Below are positions 14,115 through 22,758 of a DNA stretch of 64,000 nucleotides, one piece after another. Under the pieces are notes generated by a model, which was not told the DNA's origin, ran no database searches, and saw only the letters and a program-made list of their open reading frames with translations. The position numbers and the translations under genes are program-made. This DNA comes from Tenderia sp965602225 (GTDB lineage Bacteria; Pseudomonadota; Gammaproteobacteria; Tenderiales; Tenderiaceae), in NCBI GenBank assembly GCA_965602225.1, contig CBFCYE010000001.1, positions 182,654 through 246,653 of the forward strand, read 5' to 3'. Position 1 is the stretch's first letter, and each line of letters begins with the position of its first letter.

Positions 14115-14125
14115 GAATCAATTCC

Positions 14126-15409
14126 TTAGTTCGACAAGTTATAAAATGCAGCCTTGCCAGGAAAAGTTGCTTTACCACCCAACTCTTCGGCGATGCGAAT
14201 CAGCTGGTTGTATTTTGCTATACGGTCTGAACGTGACATTGAACCGGTCTTGATCTGGCCAGCGTTGGTCGCAACAGCCAGGTCAGCGATAGTAGAATCT
14301 TCAGTCTCACCTGAGCGATGTGAAACAACCGCAGTGTAACCATTATCCTTGGCCATTTTGATAGCTGCCAGAGTCTCAGTCAGTGTGCCGATCTGGTTGA
14401 CCTTGATCAGGATAGAGTTGGCAATCCCCTTCTCGATACCTTCGGCCAGAATCTTCGGATTGGTAACATACAAATCATCACCAACTAGCTGAATCTTCTT
14501 GCCCAGCTGTTCGGTCATATATTTCCAACCATCCCAGTCACCTTCATCCAGACCATCTTCGATAGAGATGATTGGGTACTTGTCTACCCAGACGCCCATG
14601 AAGTCAACAAACTCTTCAGATGTCATGCTCTTGCCTTCAGAGGCCAATACGTATTTGCCATCTTTATAGAACTCAGAGGCAGCCGCATCGATGGCAATCA
14701 TTATCTGTTCGCCAGCCTTGTAACCGGCCTTTTCGATCGCTTCAAGGATAACGGTAATAGCTTCTTCATTGGATTTCAGGTCAGGGGCAAAACCACCCTC
14801 ATCACCAACAGCGGTGTTGTAACCCTTGTCGCTCAGTACCTTTTTCAAGGTATGAAATACTTCAGCACCCCATTGCAGTGCTTCGTTAATGCTTGAAGCG
14901 CCGACAGGCATGATCATGAATTCCTGTAGATCAACACTGTTATCAGCATGCTCACCACCGTTGATGATGTTCATCATTGGTACCGGCATGGTAGTGGCGT
15001 CTGCACCACCTAGGTAACGATACAGCGGCTGACCAGCTTCAGCGGCAGCAGCCTTGGCCACAGCCATAGAGACTGCCAGTGTAGCGTTAGCACCCAGGCG
15101 GGCTTTGTTGTCAGTACCATCCAGATCAATCATGGCCTGGTCGATCTTGGCCTGATTTTTTGGATCCATGCCCAGCAGTGCTTCACGAATCTCTTCGTTG
15201 ACGTTTTTAACTGCCTGCAAAACGCCTTTACCCATAAAGCGGGCACCACCATCGCGCAGCTCGATGGCTTCGCGTGAACCGGTTGACGCGCCTGAAGGCA
15301 CAGCAGCACGACCCATAGCACCTGATTCCAGGATGACATCGGCTTCTACAGTTGGATTACCGCGTGAGTCGATGATCTCACGTCCACGAATGTCTTTAAT
15401 CTGTGACAT
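14126..15409 (-). CDS. eno: Enolase
   Basis: Interconverts 2-phosphoglycerate and phosphoenolpyruvate; also a scaffold of the RNA degradosome in Gammaproteobacteria. The 427-residue protein is full length: SRGNPTVEADV and GAMGRAAVPSGASTGSREAIELRD at the N-terminus, NGGEHADN, GDEGGFAPDL, the metal-binding SIEDGLDEGDWDGW, and SHRSGETEDSTIADL at the C-terminus. It lies 83 bases behind kdsA and is followed by a strong terminator. Confidence 0.99.
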   Translation of the reverse strand: MSQIKDIRGREIIDSRGNPTVEADVILESGAMGRAAVPSGASTGSREAIELRDGGARFMGKGVLQAVKNVNEEIREALLGMDPKNQAKIDQAMIDLDGTDNKARLGANATLAVSMAVAKAAAAEAGQPLYRYLGGADATTMPVPMMNIINGGEHADNSVDLQEFMIMPVGASSINEALQWGAEVFHTLKKVLSDKGYNTAVGDEGGFAPDLKSNEEAITVILEAIEKAGYKAGEQIMIAIDAAASEFYKDGKYVLASEGKSMTSEEFVDFMGVWVDKYPIISIEDGLDEGDWDGWKYMTEQLGKKIQLVGDDLYVTNPKILAEGIEKGIANSILIKVNQIGTLTETLAAIKMAKDNGYTAVVSHRSGETEDSTIADLAVATNAGQIKTGSMSRSDRIAKYNQLIRIAEELGGKATFPGKAAFYNLSN

Positions 15410-15492
15410 TTATTGCTCCGTTTATCTAATGTTTAATATTTAAAAGTTCTGAATTCTGTGGTGCATTATCTCAGCTAAAAACTACAACTGGA

Positions 15493-16332
15493 TTACAAGT
15501 CCTGCTCTAAAAAGCCACCGGCCTTAGTGACCTTATCAATCTGTTGCAGCGTTTCCAGCAAGGCCTTCATCTTGCCCAGCGGCCAGGCATTAGGGCCATC
15601 GCTAAGGGCTTCGGCTGGGTTCGGGTGGGTCTCCATAAACAGACCCGAGATACCCGCCGCCACTGCCGCACGTGCCAGCACTGGCACAAACTCACGCTGA
15701 CCACCTGAGACCTGTCCCTGACCACCCGGCTGCTGCACCGAATGGGTGGCATCAAATACGACCGGACAACCGGTCTCACGCATCACTGCCAGACCACGAA
15801 TATCAGTAATCAAGGTATTGTAGCCGAAGGATGTGCCTCTATCGCAGACCATGATCTGCTCGTTGCCGACTTCTTTGGCCTTGGCGACAACATTGGCCAT
15901 ATCCCAGGGCGCCAAAAACTGACCCTTCTTGATATTGACCGGCTTGCCCTGACGGGCGACATTCTGAATAAAGTTGGTCTGACGACACAGGAACGCCGGC
16001 GTCTGCAATACATCGACCACGTCGGCCACTTCATTAAGTGGAGTGTCTTCATGGACGTCGGTCAAAATTGGCACGCCAATCTCGTCCTTAACCTTTTGCA
16101 GAATGCGCAGACCTTCTTCAATACCCGGGCCACGAAAGCTCTGGCTGGAGGTGCGGTTGGCCTTATCGAAAGAGGACTTGTAGATGAAGTTGATGCCCAA
16201 TGCAGTGGTCATCTCTTTCAGGGCAGCCGAGGTTTCCAGCGCCATGGCCTCGCTTTCGATAACACAGGGGCCGGCAATCAGAAAAAATGGCTGATCCAGA
16301 CCCGCTTCAAAACCGCAAAGTTTCATAGTCAT
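15493..16332 (-). CDS. kdsA: 3-deoxy-8-phosphooctulonate (KDO8P) synthase
   Basis: Condenses arabinose 5-phosphate with PEP to make KDO 8-phosphate for the lipopolysaccharide core. The 279-residue TIM-barrel enzyme shows FLIAGPCVIESE, YKSSFDKANRTS, the ILTDVHED segment, NIKKGQFLAPWDM and DATHSVQQPGGQG. Its ATG lies 6 bases after the pyrG stop. It provides substrate for the same lipid A/LPS route whose lpx genes are further along the window. Confidence 0.99.
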   Translation of the reverse strand: MTMKLCGFEAGLDQPFFLIAGPCVIESEAMALETSAALKEMTTALGINFIYKSSFDKANRTSSQSFRGPGIEEGLRILQKVKDEIGVPILTDVHEDTPLNEVADVVDVLQTPAFLCRQTNFIQNVARQGKPVNIKKGQFLAPWDMANVVAKAKEVGNEQIMVCDRGTSFGYNTLITDIRGLAVMRETGCPVVFDATHSVQQPGGQGQVSGGQREFVPVLARAAVAAGISGLFMETHPNPAEALSDGPNAWPLGKMKALLETLQQIDKVTKAGGFLEQDL

Positions 16333-16338
16333 AATTCC

Positions 16339-17967
16339 CTAAGCACTGCGTTTGTGCTCAACCGCAGCAGTGACAAAGCCACTGAACAACGGATGGCCAT
16401 CACGTGGATTTGAAGTAAATTCAGGGTGAAACTGACAGGCGATAAACCAAGGATGATCTGCCACCTCAACCACCTCAACCAGTGCGCCATCCATAGACTT
16501 GCCAGAAAACTGCATGCCCGCTTCAGCCAGCTGATCCATATAATTGTTGTTAAATTCGTAACGATGACGATGACGCTCGGTGATCACCTCTTCAGCATAC
16601 ATCTCACGCACCTTGGAACCCTCGGCCAGACGACACTGCTGTGCCCCCAGACGCATAGTGCCACCCAGATCTGAATCTTCTGTACGTTGCTCAACACTGC
16701 CGTCCTCGGTGGTCCACTCAGTAATCAGACCAATCACCGGATGAGGTGTCTGTGGGTTCAGCTCGGTGCTATGCGCCCCCTCCAGACCCACCACGTTGCG
16801 GGCATATTCAATCACCGCCACCTGCATACCCAGGCATATACCCAGATATGGAATCTTGTTAGTGCGAGCGTACTCGACTGTTTTGATCTTGCCTTCGACA
16901 CCACGTTCACCAAAACCACCTGGCACCAGGATCGCATCCATATCCTTAAGACAATCGACACCGTCCTGTTCGATGGTCTCAGAATCAATGTAGGTAATCT
17001 TGACCTTGGTCAGGGTCTTGATACCAGCATGGATCAGCGACTCGGTCAGCGACTTGTAGGCCTCGGTCAGATCCATGTATTTACCGACCATGGCGATTTT
17101 CACTTCGTGTTCAGGATGGTTCAGGTTGTGCACTACCTGATCCCACTCAGACAGGTCTGCCGCGCCGGCGTCAAGGTTGAGACGCTGAATCACAATCTCA
17201 TCCAGGCCCTGTTCATGCAGCAGGCGAGGAATCTTGTAGATAGTGTCCGTATCAATACATTCGATTACCGCCCGTTGGGCAACATTGGTAAACAGGGCTA
17301 TCTTACGACGCTCTTCAGCTGGAACCGACTGTTCAGCACGACACAGCAATATATCCGGCTGGATACCAATGGAACGCAGTTCTTTGACCGAGTGCTGGGT
17401 CGGTTTGGTCTTCAGTTCACCGGCAGTAGGGATGTATGGCAACAGGGTCAGGTGCATATACAACACCCGATCACGGCCCAGTTCGACGCCGATCTGACGA
17501 ATCGCCTCGAGGAACGGCAGCGACTCGATATCACCGACAGTACCGCCGATCTCAACCATGGCCACGTCGGCACCCTCGGCACCCAACATGATCAGACGTT
17601 TCATCTCATCGGTAATATGCGGAATAACCTGCACGGTACCACCCAGATAATCGCCACGGCGTTCCTTACGGATGACGTTCTCGTAAACACGACCGGTGGT
17701 GAAGTTGTTGCGACGGCCCATGGTGGTGCGGACAAAGCGCTCGTAATGGCCCAAATCCAGATCAGTCTCGGCACCATCTTCAGTGACATAGACCTCGCCA
17801 TGCTGAAACGGACTCATCGTACCCGGGTCAACATTGATATAAGGATCGAGTTTGAGCAGAGTGACCTTCAGGCCCCTCGTTTCGAGAATTGCTGCCAAAG
17901 AAGCTGAGGCGATACCCTTACCAAGGGAAGATACAACCCCGCCAGTGACAAAAATGAATTTAGTCAT
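16339..17967 (-). CDS. pyrG: CTP synthase
   Basis: Makes CTP from UTP with glutamine as nitrogen donor. At 542 residues it is full length: the synthetase domain starts MTKFIFVTGGVVSSLGKGIASAS, includes LDPYINVDPGTMSPFQHGEV, and is followed by the glutaminase domain with ILVPGGFGERG, the nucleophile Cys in YLGICLGMQ, and FHPEF near the end. It is the first gene of the pyrG-kdsA-eno-ftsB-ispD-ispF-truD run. Its promoter should lie in the 275-base divergent gap before the DUF2892 gene at 18243, where I cannot pick a convincing -35/-10 pair. Confidence 0.99.
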   Translation of the reverse strand: MTKFIFVTGGVVSSLGKGIASASLAAILETRGLKVTLLKLDPYINVDPGTMSPFQHGEVYVTEDGAETDLDLGHYERFVRTTMGRRNNFTTGRVYENVIRKERRGDYLGGTVQVIPHITDEMKRLIMLGAEGADVAMVEIGGTVGDIESLPFLEAIRQIGVELGRDRVLYMHLTLLPYIPTAGELKTKPTQHSVKELRSIGIQPDILLCRAEQSVPAEERRKIALFTNVAQRAVIECIDTDTIYKIPRLLHEQGLDEIVIQRLNLDAGAADLSEWDQVVHNLNHPEHEVKIAMVGKYMDLTEAYKSLTESLIHAGIKTLTKVKITYIDSETIEQDGVDCLKDMDAILVPGGFGERGVEGKIKTVEYARTNKIPYLGICLGMQVAVIEYARNVVGLEGAHSTELNPQTPHPVIGLITEWTTEDGSVEQRTEDSDLGGTMRLGAQQCRLAEGSKVREMYAEEVITERHRHRYEFNNNYMDQLAEAGMQFSGKSMDGALVEVVEVADHPWFIACQFHPEFTSNPRDGHPLFSGFVTAAVEHKRSA

Positions 17968-18242
17968 ATAGTTATGAAAACCTGCGCCGCGGAAAAAACA
18001 TGAACAAGACGGGAGGGCAGACTACCAGAAACGGCGCCTTTTCACAATGGATAAGCCCCTGTAAAACAGTACATTTTCAAGCAAAATCCTCCCTGCACCA
18101 ACCAAACATTCCCCCCAGTCGCAAACCACATGGAACCCACTGGGCTACAAACCAGCCTATTTTGTATTAAATCTAAAACATAGACAAAATGAGCCGATAA
18201 AGACATTGGAAATACGCAAACAATGGATTTTGGAGCTTCTGG

Positions 18243-18467
18243 ATGAAAAAGAACCTACACACCATCGACATGTCGATCCGTTTTATTGTTGCTGGAGCCT
18301 GTATTTATTTTGGATTTTTTGACACCTCACTCATCCAAGAACCTATTTTAGCCATTGCCGTGGGTGTTTTTGGCATCGTCAACCTCATCGCCGCAAGCCT
18401 GCGCTTTTGCCCGTTTTACCACCTGGCAGGCATAAGCACCCTGGCCGATCCCAAAGACAAACCATAA
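18243..18467 (+). CDS. Small DUF2892 membrane protein
   Basis: 74 residues with two hydrophobic helices (about 10-29 and 32-52) and the DUF2892 pattern: MSIRFIVAGACIYFG, then an FGIVNLIAASLRFCPFYHLAGI end. GGAG lies about 8 bases before the ATG. It is a second member of the family seen at 10547 but without the Cys-rich tail. It is followed 9 bases later by the GGDEF-EAL gene, so the two are probably co-transcribed. Confidence 0.8.
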   Translation: MKKNLHTIDMSIRFIVAGACIYFGFFDTSLIQEPILAIAVGVFGIVNLIAASLRFCPFYHLAGISTLADPKDKP

Positions 18468-18476
18468 ATCTAGCCA

Positions 18477-20360
18477 ATGAACGTCCGGCGACGCCTAATC
18501 GGTGGTTTCGTAGGCATAGCCGCCTTTGTTCTAACCCTATTTGCCTTCGTCACCTACCGCGCAGTACTAGATCTCGACACCAACGAACATATCAAAATGC
18601 TCCAGGGACTCAGCCAGAGTGCGGCGCAGTCATTTACGACAACCACGCGCCCCCTAAGCAAAGAAGACATCAGCCGGATTTTTCCATACGCTAAAGTCCT
18701 GCAAACAGCAGCCATCATTGTCACCGAGCAAAAAACCGTCATCAGCAACACCTCAATTAGCGACTATCTGGGCACAAGAATCAGTGATGCCGCAATTGTT
18801 CAATTAACAGTATCGGGACAAGACCACGGCCAATATCAAGCCAATGAAGGCTCATTCCATTGGGTAATTGCTCCCATCGAATCGCATAACGCCTATTTCC
18901 TACTACTACAACGTGACCTGTCAAAAATAAGCGAATATCCGAAAAAGCTTGGCGGACGTCTGTTCATTACTGCATTCATTATCATCTGGCTGGCGATATG
19001 GGTCGCACTACTCATCGCCAACCGAATAGTGAAACGCCTGGACGACCAGAACAACGCCCTGATCTATCAAGCATTACACGATGACTTAACCGGCCTACCT
19101 AATCGTAGCCAGCTATTTGACCACCTGCATACCCATATAGACAAAAGCCCTGATGCCAGCTTTAGCCTGCTTGTTATCGACATCAACAATTTCAAAGAGA
19201 TCAATGACACGCTTGGTCATGACGCTGGCGACAAACTACTAATAAAACTCGGGCAACGACTATCCAAGACATTTTCTGCAGGTGAACTAATTGCCCGACT
19301 TGGCGGTGATGAATTCGCAATTGTGGTGCCAGGCAACACAACGACAGAGATCAGGGTTTACGTACAAAAAATCCAGCAAAGCCTGCAAATCCCTAACGAC
19401 ATAAACGGCCTAGACATCATCACCTCGGCAAGCATTGGCTGTGGCAGCTATCCAAACCATACCAAAGATGCTCAAGCCCTAATTCAACGTGCCGAAGTCG
19501 CCATGTATCGCGCCAAGCAAGAGCATGCCTCTTACCTGATCTATGACTCCGTATTTGACCCACACAATGTCCGACGCCTGACACTGATGGCCGACATGAG
19601 AAGCGCAATCAAAAATGGCCAGCTCAGCATGTACTATCAACCTAAGATTGATATGCGAACAGGCAAAATCGCCAGCGTCGAATCACTAGTGCGCTGGCAG
19701 CATCCTGAACACGGTCTGGTGCCACCTGATGATTTCATAGACTTTGTCGAACAAAGCGACTTCGTAACCGAATTCACCTTATTCACAATAGATGAGTCAT
19801 TAGCTCAATGCCATGCCTGGGCCGATACTGGCCTAAAAATAGATGTCGCCGTCAATCTGTCCGCCAACACCCTGCATGACCAACAGCTAGTAGCAAACAT
19901 TCAGTATTTACTGGCAAAAAACAACGTCTCCGCCAGACGCCTCAAACTCGAAGTCACAGAAAGCGCCATCATGTCAGACCCTGAGCAAGCCCTAAAAACG
20001 CTACATGCCATCGCCGACATGGGCATCAGCCTTTCAATCGATGACTTCGGCACCGGCCACTCATCACTGGTCTATCTAAAACGCCTGCCCGCCTCCGAAC
20101 TAAAGATCGACAAGGCCTTTGTAATGGAGATGCTGAATAATGAAAACGACCGAATGATCGTTGACTCAATCATCCAGCTTGCCCACAACCTCAACTATAC
20201 GGTTGTAGCTGAAGGCATTGAAGATGCGGAAACCTACCAACACCTAAAAGAAAATGGCTGTGACACAGCTCAGGGCTATCACATCAGCCGACCGCTACCA
20301 GCCGCTGAGTTTGACAAGTGGATTAAGGAAACCTCGTGGTCAATCAGACAAACCGCCTAG
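18477..20360 (+). CDS. Membrane GGDEF-EAL c-di-GMP signalling protein
   Basis: 627 residues. TM1 (about 8-28), a periplasmic sensor region of roughly 130 residues, TM2 (about 162-182), GGDEF (about 195-360) and EAL (about 375-620). The cyclase signature ARLGGDEFAIVV is intact, but no RxxD inhibitory site precedes it. The EAL domain reads ESLVRW instead of EALVRW while keeping DDFGTGHSSLVYLKRLP and EGIED, so phosphodiesterase activity is plausible. The periplasmic part is not a recognised sensor domain. Convergent with tilS (8-base gap). Confidence 0.92.
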   Translation: MNVRRRLIGGFVGIAAFVLTLFAFVTYRAVLDLDTNEHIKMLQGLSQSAAQSFTTTTRPLSKEDISRIFPYAKVLQTAAIIVTEQKTVISNTSISDYLGTRISDAAIVQLTVSGQDHGQYQANEGSFHWVIAPIESHNAYFLLLQRDLSKISEYPKKLGGRLFITAFIIIWLAIWVALLIANRIVKRLDDQNNALIYQALHDDLTGLPNRSQLFDHLHTHIDKSPDASFSLLVIDINNFKEINDTLGHDAGDKLLIKLGQRLSKTFSAGELIARLGGDEFAIVVPGNTTTEIRVYVQKIQQSLQIPNDINGLDIITSASIGCGSYPNHTKDAQALIQRAEVAMYRAKQEHASYLIYDSVFDPHNVRRLTLMADMRSAIKNGQLSMYYQPKIDMRTGKIASVESLVRWQHPEHGLVPPDDFIDFVEQSDFVTEFTLFTIDESLAQCHAWADTGLKIDVAVNLSANTLHDQQLVANIQYLLAKNNVSARRLKLEVTESAIMSDPEQALKTLHAIADMGISLSIDDFGTGHSSLVYLKRLPASELKIDKAFVMEMLNNENDRMIVDSIIQLAHNLNYTVVAEGIEDAETYQHLKENGCDTAQGYHISRPLPAAEFDKWIKETSWSIRQTA

Positions 20361-20368
20361 TCAACCAG

Positions 20369-21706
20369 TCAACCAATAACTATCTGACAACCACCCTCTT
20401 TATTGCTCACTTCTTCACTTATACATATACCCGCCACGGCGACTAGATTTTCATCAACATAAACAAGTGGTACGCGTTGACGCTGCCATGGAGCAATTAC
20501 AGATTCCTGAAACAATTGTTTAAGTGATTTATGGTGATGACTACCCGCTGGCTGGCAGACTTCACCACCTTGACGAAAGCGGACAGTCACTTGGCCAGAT
20601 TCAAATACTTCAAGATCAATCGCTGGTTTTTCACCAGCATCTTCACAGCTTAACCAGCCACCATCTGGCAAGGCTAATGCCTGACCCAGGTCATCCCAGG
20701 GAATGATTTGTGAACCATCAAACTCAGGCAGCGGAGACATGACATACAGCCTGCCGTTAAAGCGCCGCACTTCCGCACCAGGCCAGTGCACTAACGGCGT
20801 TTTATCTTCTGCCGCATGCAACACGTCTGAGATAATATGCTGAAGTTTTTTATCTGCAGGCAACGGCAAGCCAGCCAACCTAATCCAGTAACGCAGCGCA
20901 TTTTTGAGCCGGGCTTTATCGAGTTCAAGTAAATTTGAAATTAATAGCTCTGATGAAGTTTCTGCTTTTACCTGTTGATAATCCTGCTCGGCCAACACCT
21001 CAATCAACGTTGCGGCTTCAGCACAGTTGCTAGCGCTACGGGCAATGGTGGCATCGGCTGAGGGCCAGCGCTGTCTCAACAGCGGCATGATTTCATGGCG
21101 CAGGTAGTTGCGATTAAAACCCGTATCGCAATTGCTTTCGTCTTCAATCCAGTGCAAACCATGCTGTTCTGCATAGGTCTGTAATTGGGCCTGACTAAAA
21201 CCCAGTAGTGGTCGAAGTTGAGTGGCTTTGCCCAAGGCCGATGCCTGCGGCATACCTGCCAAACCTTTTGGCCCAGCACCACGCAGCAACTGTAATAACA
21301 GTGTTTCAGCTTGATCATCTTGATGGTGGGCGGTGCAGATATACTCACCTGTTTGCAACAGATCGGTGATGGCCAGATATCTGGCATTGCGGGCGGCGGC
21401 TTCAGGGCTTTCACCTGTTTGCGGCGCAGCATCAGCATTAAGCGCGACGAACTCTACATTCAAATCAACACAGACTCTTCGACAATGTTCACCCCAGGCA
21501 ACCGCATTGGCACTGAGGCCATGATTGACATAGACGGCTTTTAATTCAAACGTTTGTGTTTGCCGTAACTGAGCCAGCAGATGAAGTAAGACGTGGGAAT
21601 CACAACCACCACTATAGGCAACCCAGACTGTGGTAGTCGCAGACAAAAAAGGCATTGCTTGATGCAATGCCTCAGAGGTCAGACCGGCGTGTTTAGACTT
21701 GCGCAC
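20369..21706 (-). CDS. tilS: tRNA(Ile)-lysidine synthase
   Basis: Attaches lysine to C34 of the tRNA-Ile CAU anticodon so that it reads AUA; essential in most bacteria. The 445 residues have the N-type ATP pyrophosphatase loop SGGCDSHVLL, followed by NHGLSANA, the CTAHHQDDQAETLLLQLLRG motif, and the C-terminal tRNA-binding domain. It is the distal gene of the accA side of the cluster, 14 bases after accA, as in E. coli relatives. Confidence 0.97.
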   Translation of the reverse strand: MRKSKHAGLTSEALHQAMPFLSATTTVWVAYSGGCDSHVLLHLLAQLRQTQTFELKAVYVNHGLSANAVAWGEHCRRVCVDLNVEFVALNADAAPQTGESPEAAARNARYLAITDLLQTGEYICTAHHQDDQAETLLLQLLRGAGPKGLAGMPQASALGKATQLRPLLGFSQAQLQTYAEQHGLHWIEDESNCDTGFNRNYLRHEIMPLLRQRWPSADATIARSASNCAEAATLIEVLAEQDYQQVKAETSSELLISNLLELDKARLKNALRYWIRLAGLPLPADKKLQHIISDVLHAAEDKTPLVHWPGAEVRRFNGRLYVMSPLPEFDGSQIIPWDDLGQALALPDGGWLSCEDAGEKPAIDLEVFESGQVTVRFRQGGEVCQPAGSHHHKSLKQLFQESVIAPWQRQRVPLVYVDENLVAVAGICISEEVSNKEGGCQIVIG

Positions 21707-21720
21707 CGGATGCTTTGTTT

Positions 21721-22677
21721 TTAACTACGTTCGTTGAAACGACCAAAGCTCATCAGGCGCTCATAACGTTTGGCTAGCAGAGTTTGCATATCCATTCCCT
21801 GCAGCACTTCCAGTTCTTCTTGAATCGCCAGCTTGATATTGGCTGTCATCAGCCCTGGATCACGGTGGGCAGCACCGCGCGGCTCTGGAATAATGCGATC
21901 AACCAGACCAAATTCATTCAGGCGCGCCGAGGTCAGACCTAATGCTTCAGCTGCATCAGCGGCCTTGTCGGCACTCTTCCACAGAATAGATGCGCAGCCT
22001 TCAGGTGAAATAACCGAATAGGTTGAATACTGCAACATCATGATCCGGTCACCCACGCCAATCGCCAATGCACCACCGGAACCACCTTCACCAATAACGG
22101 TACAGATGATCGGTGTCTTCAGATCAGACATAACAAACAGGTTGCGGGCGATGGCTTCACTCTGGCCGCGCTCTTCAGCACCGATACCAGGATAAGCACC
22201 CGGGGTATCAATAAAAGTCAGGATAGGCATTTTAAAACGTTCAGCCATCTTCATCAGGCGCATCGCTTTGCGATAACCTTCTGGTCGTGGCATGCCAAAA
22301 TTACGTTTAACCTTTTCCTTGGTGTCACGCCCCTTCTGCTGTCCAATCACCATCACCGGCTTGCCATCAAGTCGGGCAATACCACCAACAATGGCAGCAT
22401 CATCGGCATAGGCCCGATCACCATGCAGTTCTTCAAAATCGGTAAATATGCTTTCGATGTAATCGAGGGTGTAAGGACGCGATGGATGACGCGCCAACTG
22501 TGAGATCTGCCAGGAATCAAGCTTGGAGAAGATCTGGTCAATCAACGTGCTGCTCTTATCCTCAAGACGGCTGATCTCATCAGAGATATTCAGTTCGGTG
22601 TCACTGCTGACGTTACGCAGCTCTTCGATCTTGGCTTCAAGCTCGGCGATGGGTTGTTCAAAGTCTAAGAAACGCAT
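21721..22677 (-). CDS. accA: Acetyl-CoA carboxylase carboxyltransferase subunit alpha
   Basis: With AccD it transfers the carboxyl group from biotin to acetyl-CoA to make malonyl-CoA. The 318 residues fit the family. Seen: LDFEQPIAELEAKIEEL at the N-terminus, HGDRAYADD, FIDTPGAYPGIGAEERGQSEAIA, and GEGGSGGALAIGVGD forming the oxyanion region. I chose ATG 22677 (AGG a few bases upstream) rather than 22689 because it gives the standard N-terminus. dnaE ends 81 bases upstream. Confidence 0.98.
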   Translation of the reverse strand: MRFLDFEQPIAELEAKIEELRNVSSDTELNISDEISRLEDKSSTLIDQIFSKLDSWQISQLARHPSRPYTLDYIESIFTDFEELHGDRAYADDAAIVGGIARLDGKPVMVIGQQKGRDTKEKVKRNFGMPRPEGYRKAMRLMKMAERFKMPILTFIDTPGAYPGIGAEERGQSEAIARNLFVMSDLKTPIICTVIGEGGSGGALAIGVGDRIMMLQYSTYSVISPEGCASILWKSADKAADAAEALGLTSARLNEFGLVDRIIPEPRGAAHRDPGLMTANIKLAIQEELEVLQGMDMQTLLAKRYERLMSFGRFNERS

Positions 22678-22758
22678 AATACCTGTCATTAGTCGTTGTG
22701 GTTATTGGGACGTATTCTACAGTTTTGTCGGCTATGAGGAAACCAGCACAAAACGGGC

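Noticed and set aside
16687..17907. Plus-strand open frame of 406 codons opposite pyrG
   Set aside because: Shadow of a highly conserved gene; no domain pattern.
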